Assembly (NCBI GenBank): GCA_903772945.1 | Contig: CAICTM010000154.1 | Location: forward strand, 1 to 64,000 | DNA length: 64,000 bases | DNA from: Seminavis robusta | Taxonomy: Eukaryota > Bacillariophyta > Bacillariophyceae > Naviculales > Naviculaceae | Direction of reading: 5' to 3' | Notes under the pieces: generated by a model | What the model was told of the DNA's origin: nothing | Seen by the model: the letters and a program-made list of their open reading frames with translations, nothing else | The model's database searches: none | Shown: positions 45,301 to 54,829 of the stretch, in pieces | Position numbering within the stretch: position 1 is the first letter of the stretch | Layout: each line of letters starts with the position of its first letter | Translations under genes and position numbers: made by a program

Positions 45301-48300
45301 ACATATGCAGAAGATTTGTGATGAAATCAGCGTGGCACTGGATGATATGTACCAATCACATCTCCCTGCTCGGATACACATTGGAGGGATAACTCAAAGA
45401 GTCCTGTCAAGGAAGGGTGCAACAGGCGAATGGAATATTCCTGATAAGGTGATTCAATCGTTGAAGGGGAAGGAAGTCATTGCTGCAAGGAAGCATCCAG
45501 TAGACTCATTGAAGCAACCATTCTACGGATGCATTGAAGGGGGGAACTTCACAGAAAGCTTCAGTGGCGAGGTGGATGGGAAAAGTATGACTTCATTATC
45601 GGAGCCCACAGGTGTTTGGTCATCTGCAGGGTCAACAATGAGTAGCTTGAAAGATTGCAAGACAAAACCTGAGGCCAGAGTCGGAGTAGTGTTACAGGCA
45701 CACATGCCACATGCTGACGGGTTGAATGCATTGAATGTGAATGAACAGAAATTCATGGGTGCTGTCCGTGATAACAAAAGTGGATTTGCAGAAGAAGCAG
45801 AATCTCACTTGATATCATTAAATGCCGTGAAGAAGAGTGAAACTGATTCTCAAGCAATGCAGCAGCAGTTCCATTCACACCAGAAGACATGCCGGAGCGG
45901 TACAATGGGGAAAACTGGTTGTCGATTGTGTATGCCAGTGGCAAATGCAGAGTCAACCCTGCCTGTGAAGCTTGTACCAATGAAGGAAGGAGCTAGTGTT
46001 GAGAAAATAAACAATGCAGCAACAGAGGAAGCAAATGAGAACAAGACGTTACAAAAAGGAAGATCAAATGAACCCATGAGATGTTGGGAGGCGGTCTTAC
46101 CTGACGACGTTTTCGGGGATGAAGGAACGCCTCGTCATCACTTGAAAGACCTTCTGTCCAACAAGCTTGATGACCATGTAATTGTTTGGGAAACAAGGAG
46201 ACCAGTGTTGTCATCTCACCATTTTGAAATCAACCCGAATAGCACAGAAAATCCAAGGGGGCATATAGTGGCTGCATTCCGCTGTGTTCTGGGAGATGTT
46301 GAAAGTTTTGGAGGCCCGGCAGAAGACTTCTGGCAGTGGATGGAAAATGAAGCAAAGCTCGACCAGCTGATGGATCTGTATCTTCAAGTCCAGAAAGATT
46401 TGCCAGCTGCAAATGGATTTGTGGCATCCTTTAGTCCAATTCTCTCACTGTGCACAGGATCCCATAACAATGCCTCTCTTTTGGGTAGCTTGGGGCAGGC
46501 ACACAGTGCAATGTTTTACCTGATTCCATACCAAGGCAAGACAAAATTTACTTTGATGCAATCGCTTGTACTGCTTGACAAAGCTCTCGATCACATTACC
46601 ACGCCAGGAAAAGAGAGTATTGCACCAGATTCAGGGACACAGGCGCGGACAGCAAAACACCTTCTGACGCGGGTTTTAAATCGGATTCATTTGCACCAAG
46701 AGTTGTCGGAGTATCAAATTGCCGCGGCATTACTGGATCTTCCAAGCATGATAATGACAGATACTTTTGCCTTCGGGAGTCCCAATTCTCTCTCCGCTTT
46801 GCGGACGCACATGCAGCTGGATCAGAATGAACAGAATCGTTTTGATGCGCTCTGCGATATGATTGCCGCCGAGAACATGATGAAGAACTCCCACAATAAG
46901 CAACATGGAGCACGTGCTGGTTGTGGTAATAAAAAAGTGAAGGAAGTGCAACAGGAGGGCAGTGATGATTCGGTAGCGACAGAAGACAACAGTGGCACAT
47001 GTGGTATGGTGAAGGATCCATATGACCCGGATGATGTAGTCTCATCAATGGGCTATATTCAACGGATAAAGTTGAAGGAAGGGGACTTGAGGACGTTAGA
47101 TCCGGAATACATTGAATTCATGCCTGCCTCAGCTTTGTACTTGTATAGGGGTGAAGAATTGGCAGAACTCAATTATTATGAGTATCTTGCTTGTGTTCAG
47201 TTTTGGAACAAGAAGCCTCGAAATGACCCCTCGGCAAGAACTTTCAAACAGCAGCAGCAGTTCGCAATGGACCCTAATTTCGTGGCGTCACCAGTGAGCT
47301 ATCATGTGCTGCGATTGAAGCAATGTGTGCCACTTCTTACAAGCACGGCACCACCTCATCCTGGTAATGCACCACCAGACTATGGTGAATCTGAAGGGAC
47401 ACCTGCAGACATTCTCTGGGAATCGAAGGCAAATGTATATGCCAAGTATTTTCTCTCTCTGTTTAGACCAGAGAGAATGCAGGACAGTCACTTGGGATAC
47501 ACTTGGAAAGATCTGAAGGAATACATCACCTCACTTCAAGAAGACAGTTCAATCATTAGTAAGTTCAGGCTGATGTCAATGGACAATCAAATGAAAAGAA
47601 TGCGAACCAAAACCATTGTCAAGAAAATGACATCCCAATATCGTAGCCGTGCAAGAGACTTGTGGCCGCCAGAAGAAGAAACGGCTGGTTGGGGAAGCAG
47701 GCAATCTCTTGAGTCAAAGTTTGTGCACACAGATATTGAACCTTGTGACGGCTTTGAGTTGCTGTCCGCAAAAACCAACACTGGCATGCGGCACCAGTTA
47801 AACCATGATGCCCTTCAAACGCGCCATTGCATGGAGTATTTTGGAGGTGGTGCCGCAATGAAGACGAATCGAACATCTGGAAATCACAGAACGATACTAT
47901 CAAAGTGGCATGAGGACGAGCTGGGCCTTGTATATAGCAATATGATCGAGTGGACAGACGGGACTTACCTGGAAGCAAGAAGGAAGAGATCTTTGATAGG
48001 AGAGTCAGATGCTGTTGTGAATGCACCAAATAAGAGACAAAGGCAGGAATGTATCAAGACCATTCGGAAAAGGGTCGCACCAATTGCAGCAGGAAAACCA
48101 TCTGAGCAGGAGATTCTTTACGATTGCTTTTCCAAATCGCTCTTGGGCAAATCAAAACCAGGCGAGGCATTTCCACAGCTTGTGTTGATCCATGGAGCAC
48201 CCGGTACTGGAAAGTCTCACCTTCGAAATGCGCTCTTGGATGCATCAGAAGCGTGCGATCGATATAACGACAAGACTGCCTTCAATTCCATCAATGCGGT

Positions 48301-49900
48301 TGATATGGGTGGGACGACCACATGTGCCGATACGGGATTCAATCCCCAGATTCATCTGAGAAAGGTAGGAACTTTCCCTGATGTGGTTTTGAATACAGCT
48401 AGGAGGAAACTGGGAGGAAGAGAAGCCAGCACAGCAATAGTGCACATTGAAGAAGTAGGCACACAGGCGCCAGCACACCTTGCGCGAAAAGATGCCCAAT
48501 GTCAATTGTTGACAGGATGCAATAGATCTTTTGGTGGTCTCCACACATGCTTGTACGGGGATCTGAACCAACTCGGACCAGTAAAAGCCGGCCCAACTTT
48601 GACACAAGCAGTGATGGATGTCTATGCATGTGATGAAATCAAAAAAAGAGTTCCAAGACAAAAGAAAAGGAACCAGGAGAAAGCAACCATTATGCCAAGC
48701 GAAGATCCAGGTCAGAATCGATACAATCACAACCATCCATACAGCATTGGAACAAGACTGCTTACTCAAGCAAGACTTTTTGAACTCACAGAGCAAAAAC
48801 GATCACTTGATCCTGATCACTCACGGCTTGTCAACAAAATGTACCGTGGACATTCCGTGACACAGACAGATATAAAGAACCATCTGAAGCTACTGACACC
48901 TGACCTGAAACATGATCCGGAATGGATGAGAGCTTCAATTCTAGTAACAACAAACCGGGAAAGGCACTCATTGAACCATGTGCGGGCGGAGCAATTTGCT
49001 GAAAGTACCAATGGTGTAGTCATAAGGTGGCTGAATGATTGGCACAACTGGGAACAGAAACCCCCTCCTGCGTTTCAGCATGAAGCCATGCAGGATCCAT
49101 GTTTCTGGGAGTACTTTGTTGAAAATGCAGATGGTTTCTTGAATGAATCCATTCAGAGGGGCCTAATGCTTGTGAATGCACTCCCCATAAGGTATCACTC
49201 AATCAAATTCGATGCCGAGAATGAGACACTTCTGCGCCGTATGTTGGACCACAGTGAACCTGGAGAGGTCATCGATATGCCCGCCAGGCCGCTGTATATT
49301 ATAGTGGAGGTATTTCCACCGGGCCAAACTCCGAAAGCTGTGTTGGATGGTTTGTACGCAATGTCCTTGCACAAACCGCGATGTTCAAGAACTAGAGGTA
49401 GAACAACAGCTGGAAAGCGAATTCTTCTACCAATATTCCGAACTGGCACACAGTTCGATTCATCTCCAACTATTATCAGGGGCGGGTCACTTTTCCAGCA
49501 GTCCAGGGCGACTTTCAAGAGATGGTTCCCACTGGAACTTGCATTTGCGATTACAGTGCACAAATCGCAAGGTCGAACTCTTCGGCGCATCATAATTGCC
49601 TTGTCCTACTGCAAGGCTGGGAATTGCAACTTCACATTTCAACAGTTGTTTGTAGCGCTCTCACGTGTATGGGATGGTGACCATATCAGATTGCTTCTGA
49701 CAGGAGAGACAGAAGAAGCGAAGTGGGAGTCAATTCTGTATATTAACAGACTGAAACGAGATCCATCCATTGCATACTTCTTTGCAGGTTTTCGAGATAT
49801 TGACCCTGAGGAGCCAAATAAAGGGTGGATAGATGATGTGTGGAGCAAAGAAAGAGCAAACAAAAGGTTTCTTCAGATGCTGAGTTCAGGGAATATTTAA
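42386..49900 (+). CDS. Helitron-type Rep/helicase, 2504 residues, uninterrupted
   Basis: The first ATG is at 42386. Residues 1-110 are basic and helical with repeated RRNERRREA units. The Helitron_like_N (replication initiator) region includes GTLHWHITLF: His954 and His956 form the HUH metal site. It also includes a zinc-like segment FHSHQKTC..GCRLCMP (His1163-Cys1181 area). The helicase is Pif1/RecD-like: GAPGTGKS (Walker A, Lys1943), VHIEEVGT (Walker B, Glu2022-Glu2023, where DE is usual), GDLNQLGPVKAG (motif III), AITVHKSQGRT (His2392) and FVALSRV (motif VI). Rep nicks and joins single-stranded DNA; the helicase unwinds it during rolling-circle transposition. Ordinary Helitron proteins have about 1400-1800 residues, so this one is very long. 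The long open frame suggests recent activity. I did not find the catalytic tyrosine pair with certainty. Confidence 0.9.
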   Translation: MVRTKVTISVEDRKKRRNERRREARRKWKEARKNWEEARQNWMEAEPTKHKDVVEESIEHRKNRRNEQRREAYRRWKEADPTNHQEVLEKRRIERKEEAQEIAASLLHHMYCSNFNLTPEELKSALHDFSSEAEPNKGQGFLKKEDREAQYFMDRLQNPMKAVLMFYLNSGYFRFEQYRDYTQADDGSPIDLDVVSGDIQAERQSMEELDNMVESFFKCHSYTHFAVAACGSCGVKKIEEPTAEDTGVGEFVVCNLDLPEMSILQYSTEEKQKLQKQMADPKSRVTVPVNERWDVETLEVWKTRSFYEETRPDGNVVFWHLHGELVRDLGTGKKSTKLCPRCWKAIKSGKTPRLSIAAGIDFGLSSRLNLEAPNLHEQLILARTRLFFAMVKVSSNMYGQVNANTALKRRCHAVLFPHDAPDGAAYMFESKLFETGGMLNKAELHKLLHMYMVDPNGRPDSIAREVYETVNLLARPYVIAQWLIVLKYTHCQYSDLDVSSLQDTVDAVILELNEGIMKGAVPIVGGQAVAHEQNLGSDVAQCTTQEVFDAGESSKREQNGTEAATVRGRSNDIQFSFVARDPVSFFAQDRDDIRLKPLERLLNLGNCPKNTDPRGGTAEEEGAVDDGLSFHGEDVDEYLLRFPPAMENTTRRSDDILSDFATDDVGISTSFPHIFMLGVAYKKAPGRLSHDERNHLLNQFHNMPSRDRRLQGYLFDLMMKSKVFDGVKGHVNNSRRAIDTVRKLLHDKKDRSDLKSAIQFPYTKRAKEILNKYLPHFKFASKNISYGALEGSGLKLRMVGCSNRYIAPTCFLTLSPECLGNPRAIRLAYGMRNNYEFPAQFESGCKFGRNGEEFLNSFLEDSSILSEGTITLPRAVRSELATENPVASVQEHRALLYHILNILLKLPIEHEGYYGSMEGLSKRRTRYYKQRKGIFGYSLGACGVTEAHQKGTLHWHITLFAGLSPYVLQRFAHMQKICDEISVALDDMYQSHLPARIHIGGITQRVLSRKGATGEWNIPDKVIQSLKGKEVIAARKHPVDSLKQPFYGCIEGGNFTESFSGEVDGKSMTSLSEPTGVWSSAGSTMSSLKDCKTKPEARVGVVLQAHMPHADGLNALNVNEQKFMGAVRDNKSGFAEEAESHLISLNAVKKSETDSQAMQQQFHSHQKTCRSGTMGKTGCRLCMPVANAESTLPVKLVPMKEGASVEKINNAATEEANENKTLQKGRSNEPMRCWEAVLPDDVFGDEGTPRHHLKDLLSNKLDDHVIVWETRRPVLSSHHFEINPNSTENPRGHIVAAFRCVLGDVESFGGPAEDFWQWMENEAKLDQLMDLYLQVQKDLPAANGFVASFSPILSLCTGSHNNASLLGSLGQAHSAMFYLIPYQGKTKFTLMQSLVLLDKALDHITTPGKESIAPDSGTQARTAKHLLTRVLNRIHLHQELSEYQIAAALLDLPSMIMTDTFAFGSPNSLSALRTHMQLDQNEQNRFDALCDMIAAENMMKNSHNKQHGARAGCGNKKVKEVQQEGSDDSVATEDNSGTCGMVKDPYDPDDVVSSMGYIQRIKLKEGDLRTLDPEYIEFMPASALYLYRGEELAELNYYEYLACVQFWNKKPRNDPSARTFKQQQQFAMDPNFVASPVSYHVLRLKQCVPLLTSTAPPHPGNAPPDYGESEGTPADILWESKANVYAKYFLSLFRPERMQDSHLGYTWKDLKEYITSLQEDSSIISKFRLMSMDNQMKRMRTKTIVKKMTSQYRSRARDLWPPEEETAGWGSRQSLESKFVHTDIEPCDGFELLSAKTNTGMRHQLNHDALQTRHCMEYFGGGAAMKTNRTSGNHRTILSKWHEDELGLVYSNMIEWTDGTYLEARRKRSLIGESDAVVNAPNKRQRQECIKTIRKRVAPIAAGKPSEQEILYDCFSKSLLGKSKPGEAFPQLVLIHGAPGTGKSHLRNALLDASEACDRYNDKTAFNSINAVDMGGTTTCADTGFNPQIHLRKVGTFPDVVLNTARRKLGGREASTAIVHIEEVGTQAPAHLARKDAQCQLLTGCNRSFGGLHTCLYGDLNQLGPVKAGPTLTQAVMDVYACDEIKKRVPRQKKRNQEKATIMPSEDPGQNRYNHNHPYSIGTRLLTQARLFELTEQKRSLDPDHSRLVNKMYRGHSVTQTDIKNHLKLLTPDLKHDPEWMRASILVTTNRERHSLNHVRAEQFAESTNGVVIRWLNDWHNWEQKPPPAFQHEAMQDPCFWEYFVENADGFLNESIQRGLMLVNALPIRYHSIKFDAENETLLRRMLDHSEPGEVIDMPARPLYIIVEVFPPGQTPKAVLDGLYAMSLHKPRCSRTRGRTTAGKRILLPIFRTGTQFDSSPTIIRGGSLFQQSRATFKRWFPLELAFAITVHKSQGRTLRRIIIALSYCKAGNCNFTFQQLFVALSRVWDGDHIRLLLTGETEEAKWESILYINRLKRDPSIAYFFAGFRDIDPEEPNKGWIDDVWSKERANKRFLQMLSSGNI

Positions 49901-50973
49901 TGCGCTAGTAATTCAGGACAAACTTACTTTTTGTCGCCATGCCCCCAACAGGGTCCTATCTCTGATACGGGGGAGCCTTGTCTCACCCCAAGAAAGCCTT
50001 GATTCTGAAACTTGAGAGCCTGTCCCTCCTCGGTTGTGGGGAGACTGCCCTTGATGGAGCTACCTGGATTGATTCCCAACAAGCAATCGCAGTGCTTGGG
50101 GAGGACGCTTGAGGCTGCAGTGCCGAGCAACAGGGTCCCATCTCTGGTACAGATGTCGTGAGCCTGGTCCCTCTCTGGTTGCTGAGGAGACAGTTTTGTT
50201 GGAGCCACCTCCATCATTGACACTCCAGAAAGACCGACAGTGCCTGGGGCGGGAACCACAGTGCTTGGAGAGGACGTTTGAGCCTGTTGTGCACACCAAC
50301 AGGGTCCTATCTCTGATACTGATGAGCCCGGTCCCTCACCGGTAGATGGGGAGACAGCCCTTCCTGGAGCCACCTCGACTGATAGTACTCCAGAAAGTCC
50401 CACAGTGCTTGGGTTGGATGTTTGAGCCAGCCTTCCCTTGCACCCAACAATGTTTTGGCTCTGAAACTTGGGAGCTTGATCCTTCCTGGTTACCGGGGAG
50501 ACAGCCTTTGCTGGTTGAGCCAGCTCGACTGACACTTCTGTGATCTTGATTGACACTCCGCAAAGAACCACAATGCTTGGGGAGGATGCTTGAGCCTGTT
50601 GTGCATCCCAACAAGTCCTGACTCTGAAACTGCAGCGCCAATCCCTCCCCGGTTGCTGGGGATACTGCCCTTGATATTAGCTCTCCACAAGGAAGCACAG
50701 TGTTTGGAGAGGATGTGTGAGCCTGCACTCCAACAGGGCCCTGTTGGTCTGATACTGGGGAGACTGGTCCCTCCCCGGTTGCTCGGGAGACAGCAAGGAA
50801 CCACAGTGCTTGAGGAGGAGCCTGGCCCTTCCCCGGTTGCTAGGGAGATGCCACCTCAATTAACACTTCAGAAGAAACCACAGTGCCAAGGGATGTGCCT
50901 GAGCCTGCAGTGTACCCCAACAGGGTCGTCCCTCTCCGGTTGACGAGGAGGCCAATCCATCCCCTGTTGGGTT

Positions 50974-51143
50974 GCAAAGGGGAGTCAGAAGTCAACACCG
51001 CGAAACCCGGCATAGCCACCTCCTTGCTCCTCCTGCGCGTTGAAAGTTGGAGCCTCACCATCAGTGTTGTTGGGGGGGTTATTGTATGCTGCAAAGTGGG
51101 CTTGAACTTCAGGGATAAGACCTTGGGCGTAGTAAAAGGGAGG
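50974..51143 (-). pseudogene. Copy of the 3' end of the 562-residue gene
   Basis: About 170 bases match 37427-37599 almost base for base, with a handful of substitutions and small indels. The copied part includes the last codons, the stop and about 11 bases beyond. Both borders are sharp and the array resumes directly after (AGAGCCACCTGCATTGACAC). The fragment cannot be a working gene. It was moved about 13 kb, in the same orientation as its source. Confidence 0.92.
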
Positions 51144-51179
51144 ACTAGAGCCACCTGCATTGACACTCAAACGTAGCCA

Positions 51180-51480
51180 TAATGCTTGGGATTGACTTCC
51201 AATGATCATGCACCAACAAAAGCAATCGGATAAATCCATCCTGTTAGGGGTATAGTTTGCTTTCATCGCTCGAACATGGTGCAAAGTACAAAAGCGGTAT
51301 GCACCGATAGCTAAGACCTTGGAAGGCATTCCTCTAGGATTCCCTAAAGTATTGAATGTCTTCCGCATCGGTCATTGTAGCCATACAGACACATACAACA
51401 ATGAATTTTGCATCAAGAGAACGATTTCTCATTGGCCCAAGCCCTGAGGCAGGGCGGTTTGTTCCAGTCAGCTGGAGCCA
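51180..51480 (-). pseudogene. Second foreign fragment inside the array
   Basis: This stretch lacks the array marks and on the minus strand reads like a piece of protein: LGNPRGMPSKVLAIGAYRF, then HVRAMKANYTPNRMDLSDCF, preceded in another frame by KFIVVCVCMATMTDAEDIQY. The composition is protein-like, but I cannot name the source gene. It is probably a captured exon piece of another gene or element. Confidence 0.5.
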
Positions 51481-53343
51481 CCTCGATTGATAAAGATTTC
51501 CCCGGTTGGCTGCTAGGCCTGCTGTGCACCCCAACAGGGTCCTATCTCTGATACTGGGGAGCCTGGTCCCTCTCCCGATGCTGGGGAGACAGCCCTTTCT
51601 GAAGCCACCTCGACTGATAGTACTCCAGAAAGTACCACAGTTCTTGGGGGGGGGCAGCCCGCGATGGAATCACTTTGACTGACACTCCACAAAGAACCAT
51701 GGTTGCACCCCAACATGGTCCTGGCTCTGGTGCTGGGGAGCCTGGTCCATCCCCGCTTCTTGGGGAGCCAGCCATTGCTGGGGAGACAGCCCTTACTGGA
51801 GTCACCTCGATTAACACTCCAGAGGGACCTTCTGTGCTTGAGCCACCTCGATTAACACTCCAGAGGGACCCTCGGTGCCTGGGGAAGAGCCTGGTCCGTC
51901 CACGGTTGCTGGGCAGACAGCCCTCAAAGGAGTCACCTGGATTGAAACCTTGCAAGGAACCACAGTGCTTGGGGAGGACACCTGGGCCAACTGTGCACCC
52001 CAACAGAGTCCTATCTCTGATACGGGGAAGCCTGGTCCCTCTCACGATGCCGGGGAGACGGCCCTTCCCAAAGCCACCTCGACTGATACCCCAAAAAGCC
52101 CCACAGTGTTTGGGGGGCCAACAAAGGCTTGGCTCTGAAACTCTGGAGCCCGATCCCTCCCCGATTGCTGGGGAGACAGCCTGCGATGGAGTCACTTCGA
52201 TTGACACTCCACAAAGACCCACAGTTCTTGGGGCGGATGCTTGAGCTTGCCTTGCACCCCAACAAAGTCTTGGCTCAGGAAATTGGGAGCCTGATCCCTC
52301 CATGTTTGCTGGGGAGACAGCCCACGATGGAATCACTTTGATTGACACTCCACAAAGAACCATAGTGTTTGGGGAGGAGCCTGTGATGCACCCTAACATG
52401 GTCCTGGCTCTGGTGCAGGGGAGCCTGGTCCCTCCCAGCTTGTTGGGGAGAGGCTGTTGCTGGGGAGACAGCCCTTACTGGAGCCACCTCGATTAACACT
52501 CCAGAGGCACCCTCTGGGGAGGACACTTGAGCCTGCCGTACACCCAAACAAGGCCCAGGCTGTGCTGCCAAGGAGCCTGATCCTTCGCCGATTGCTGGGG
52601 AGACCGTGGAGGACTCCTGGGCCAGCTTTGCAACCCAACAAGGTAATGGCTGTGCTGCTAAGAAGCCTGATCCTGGGCCCTCCCCAATTGCTAGGGAGAC
52701 TGCCATTGATAGAGCCACCGGGATTGACACTACCGCACAAGGAACCACAATGCTTGGGGATGACACCTGAGCCTGATGTGCACCCCAACAGGGGCCTATC
52801 TCTGATACTGGGTAGCCTGGTCTGGCTGCCCTTGATGCTGATCCCTCCATGTTTGTTGGAGAGACAGCCCGCGATGGAATCACTTCGATTGACACTTCAC
52901 AAAGAACGACAGTGTTTGGGGAGAATGCCTGAGCCTGCAATGCACCCCAACATGATCCTAGCTCTGGTGCAGGGGAGCCTGGTCCCTCCCCGCTTGTGGG
53001 GAGACGGCTGTTGCTGGGGAGACAGCTGTTGCTGGAGCCAACTTGATTAACACTCCAGAGGGACCCTCTGTGCTTGGGGGGGATCCTGGTCCTTCCACGG
53101 TTGCTGGGCAGACAGCCCTCGATGGAGCCACCTGGATTGACATCTTGCAAGGAACCACAGTGCTTGGGGAGGACACCTGGGCCAGCTGTGCACCCTAACA
53201 GGGTTCTTTCTCTGATACGGGGGACGTCCTTGAGCCTTGAACCCCAACAAGGTCTTGCTTGTCCGTGCTGCTGGGGCTCCAGCCTGCATGATGGCCCCTG
53301 TTGCCATGAGACAGCTCTTGCTGTTCAAAGCTTGATTATCACA

Positions 53344-54630
53344 CTAGCTTGGGCCAGACTGTTTCTGTTGCTGTTGCTGCTCTGTGTGCCGCTGTGCTTG
53401 TTTCCTTCGTTTCCGACTTTCATTCCGCTGTTTGCTAGTGCGTTTCTTTTTACTGTTGTTGCTAAGATAACTTGGTGGAGATGCTTCGAATTCTGTCATT
53501 ATAGGTTGCTTCAATGACTTCAAATCCCCTTGGAAGAGCTTCTGTAACCTAACAAGCTTGCAATGATCATTGCTTCGACCAAATCCATGTCCTTTGAGAG
53601 CTGCACATCTTTTTCCAGATTTTGCTGATGAGAAGAGCTTCAGAACTCGTCCTTGCTTTACTTTGCGACAACGACTTGCAACAGAAGCAAAAGCTCGCTC
53701 CTTCTCCAGACCATGAAGTAATGAATACTGGTTGACATCATACAATGCATGATCAGCTGCCTCCTTAACAGATATATGTTGTTGCTGACAATTGTGTAAC
53801 CAAGTAACAACTAAATTGTACCTGCAATTGAGGTACAATTCGTTGTTTGTCTGAAGAGGACCATAGTGGCTGTCTATTCCTAAGACTTTGGACAGTATCT
53901 TGGATGTTGAGCAGGGTGTGACACGCGGCATTTGAGCTATAGGTGCTTGGAAGTGGAAAAGGCTGTTTTTTTTGCCAACATCATCAGTGAGATGATAAGA
54001 AATTGCACCTGAAGATCTGAATTTGGTCGCCACCATGTTAGTTGTCCATGATATCTTCTTTCCAATGGTGAATTTAAAGCACTTGAAGTTCAGAATGGCC
54101 CTGGGCAGACCTCCATCGCGACCTGCAGAATCTTCAGAAGAAAAGTCAAAGAGCTGACGTGGCCTGCAGTTGTCGGTTTGACGCAGCATTCCAGGACACT
54201 TAAAAATGAAATACAGACAAGCGAAAATTCGAGCTTGTGTGCAGTTGCGAAAATAGCGTCCCTCAGTTCCTGGCCTCTGAACTTGTGTTGGCAGATACCC
54301 TGGAAGTGCAATGTGCTGCATTGACAAATTTGCAGATATTGCTGATGCTGTTGCACATTCATAAAGCATGAGCATTTCTGAAACTGGTCGTGATGGGTAG
54401 AGCTGAAATTGGGCATCCGGAAAAAGCACCTGCAACCCTTGCTGTGTGACAATTTTGATTCCAACCCTGTGGTAATGAACAGGGATGGTTGGGTTCAATG
54501 AATTGTTTGCAACACAGAATGTGGTAGCACTTTCACACTTCACCATCCACTGCGGATATTGGAGAATGTATTGCTCATAACAAAATCCAGTTCCTGTCCC
54601 ATAAGCACGATTGGTTAGCCTCAATGCGGT
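53344..54630 (-). pseudogene. Downstream part of a large unknown gene split by the LTR element
   Basis: This open frame of about 428 codons on the minus strand runs to a stop at 53344. It continues the gene part at 61693-63823: removing the inserted element and one copy of the 5-base duplication leaves the same reading frame at the junction. It contains LYPSRPVSEMLMLYECATAS, MQHIALPGYLPTQVQRPGTE and KKISWTTNMVATKFRSSGA, and it ends in a Lys/Arg/Gln-rich tail (SKKKRTSKQRNESRKRRKQ) like a nuclear signal. I recognise no family. It faces the Rep/helicase across the satellite array. Whether it belonged to the host or to an older element is open. Confidence 0.65.
54626..54630. other. Target-site duplication, left copy
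   Basis: GCGGT directly precedes the left LTR. The same five bases directly follow the right LTR. Five bases is the usual duplication for copia-type integrases. Confidence 0.93.
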
Positions 54631-54829
54631 TGTTGGGTCTAATAACACTGCAGCTACTAGTAATATCAAGGTTAATTTGTTGATTTGGGCGAGCTGTGAA
54701 GAAAAAGTGATCTTTCTGGCTGGTCGCTTTGAAGTCTGGATCTGAGAATGCAGTTTCCTTAAAATTTCCTACGGTGGTGCGGTCTTTTTTCTTATCACGG
54801 GTCCGCTAAATATCTAGACCGGCCAAACA
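54631..54829 (-). repeat. 3' LTR of the copia-type element
   Basis: It begins TGTTGGGTCTAATAACACTG on the plus strand and matches the right LTR along its whole length, apart from a few small length differences. Its outer edge touches the GCGGT duplication. The LTR contributes the first codons of the open frame that runs on into the gene fragment to its left. Confidence 0.92.

Larger units (their letters stand above)
40911..49900 (+). mobile_element. Helitron-like DNA transposon core, ends not determined
   Basis: The span given is only the replicase-coding core (286-residue frame plus Rep/helicase). Helitrons move by a rolling-circle mechanism; they lack terminal inverted repeats and target duplications, begin with TC and end in CTRR after a small hairpin. 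I could not fix such ends by eye. The element may reach from about 37.4 kb to beyond 53 kb if the neighbouring unknown genes and the satellite array are its cargo. Confidence 0.6.
49901..53343. repeat. Satellite-like array between convergent genes
   Basis: The array holds about eighteen degenerate units of roughly 90-180 bases. Marks recurring in each are CACCCCAACAGGGTCCTATC, TCTGATACTGGG, GGAGCCTGGTCCCTC, GGTTGCTGGGGAGACAGCC, GGAGCCACCTCGATTGACAC and CACAGTGCTTGGGGAGGA. Units start near 49,948, 50,128, 50,298, 50,441, 50,608, 50,730, 51,531, 51,707, 52,000, 52,255, 52,390, 52,780, 52,941 and 53,190, among others. The run is interrupted at 50,974-51,480 by foreign fragments. Stop codons are rare in several frames, so long but meaningless open frames arise. 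GC content and composition differ from the A/G-rich gene to the left. Confidence 0.9.

Noticed and set aside
49924-53150. Long open frames in several phases of the satellite array
   Set aside because: The array units are poor in stop codons, so frames stay open in more than one phase on both strands; the translations are repeats without protein character.
49901-53343. Resemblance of the array to a CRISPR array
   Set aside because: The units are long, degenerate and contiguous without unique spacers, and the genome is eukaryotic.
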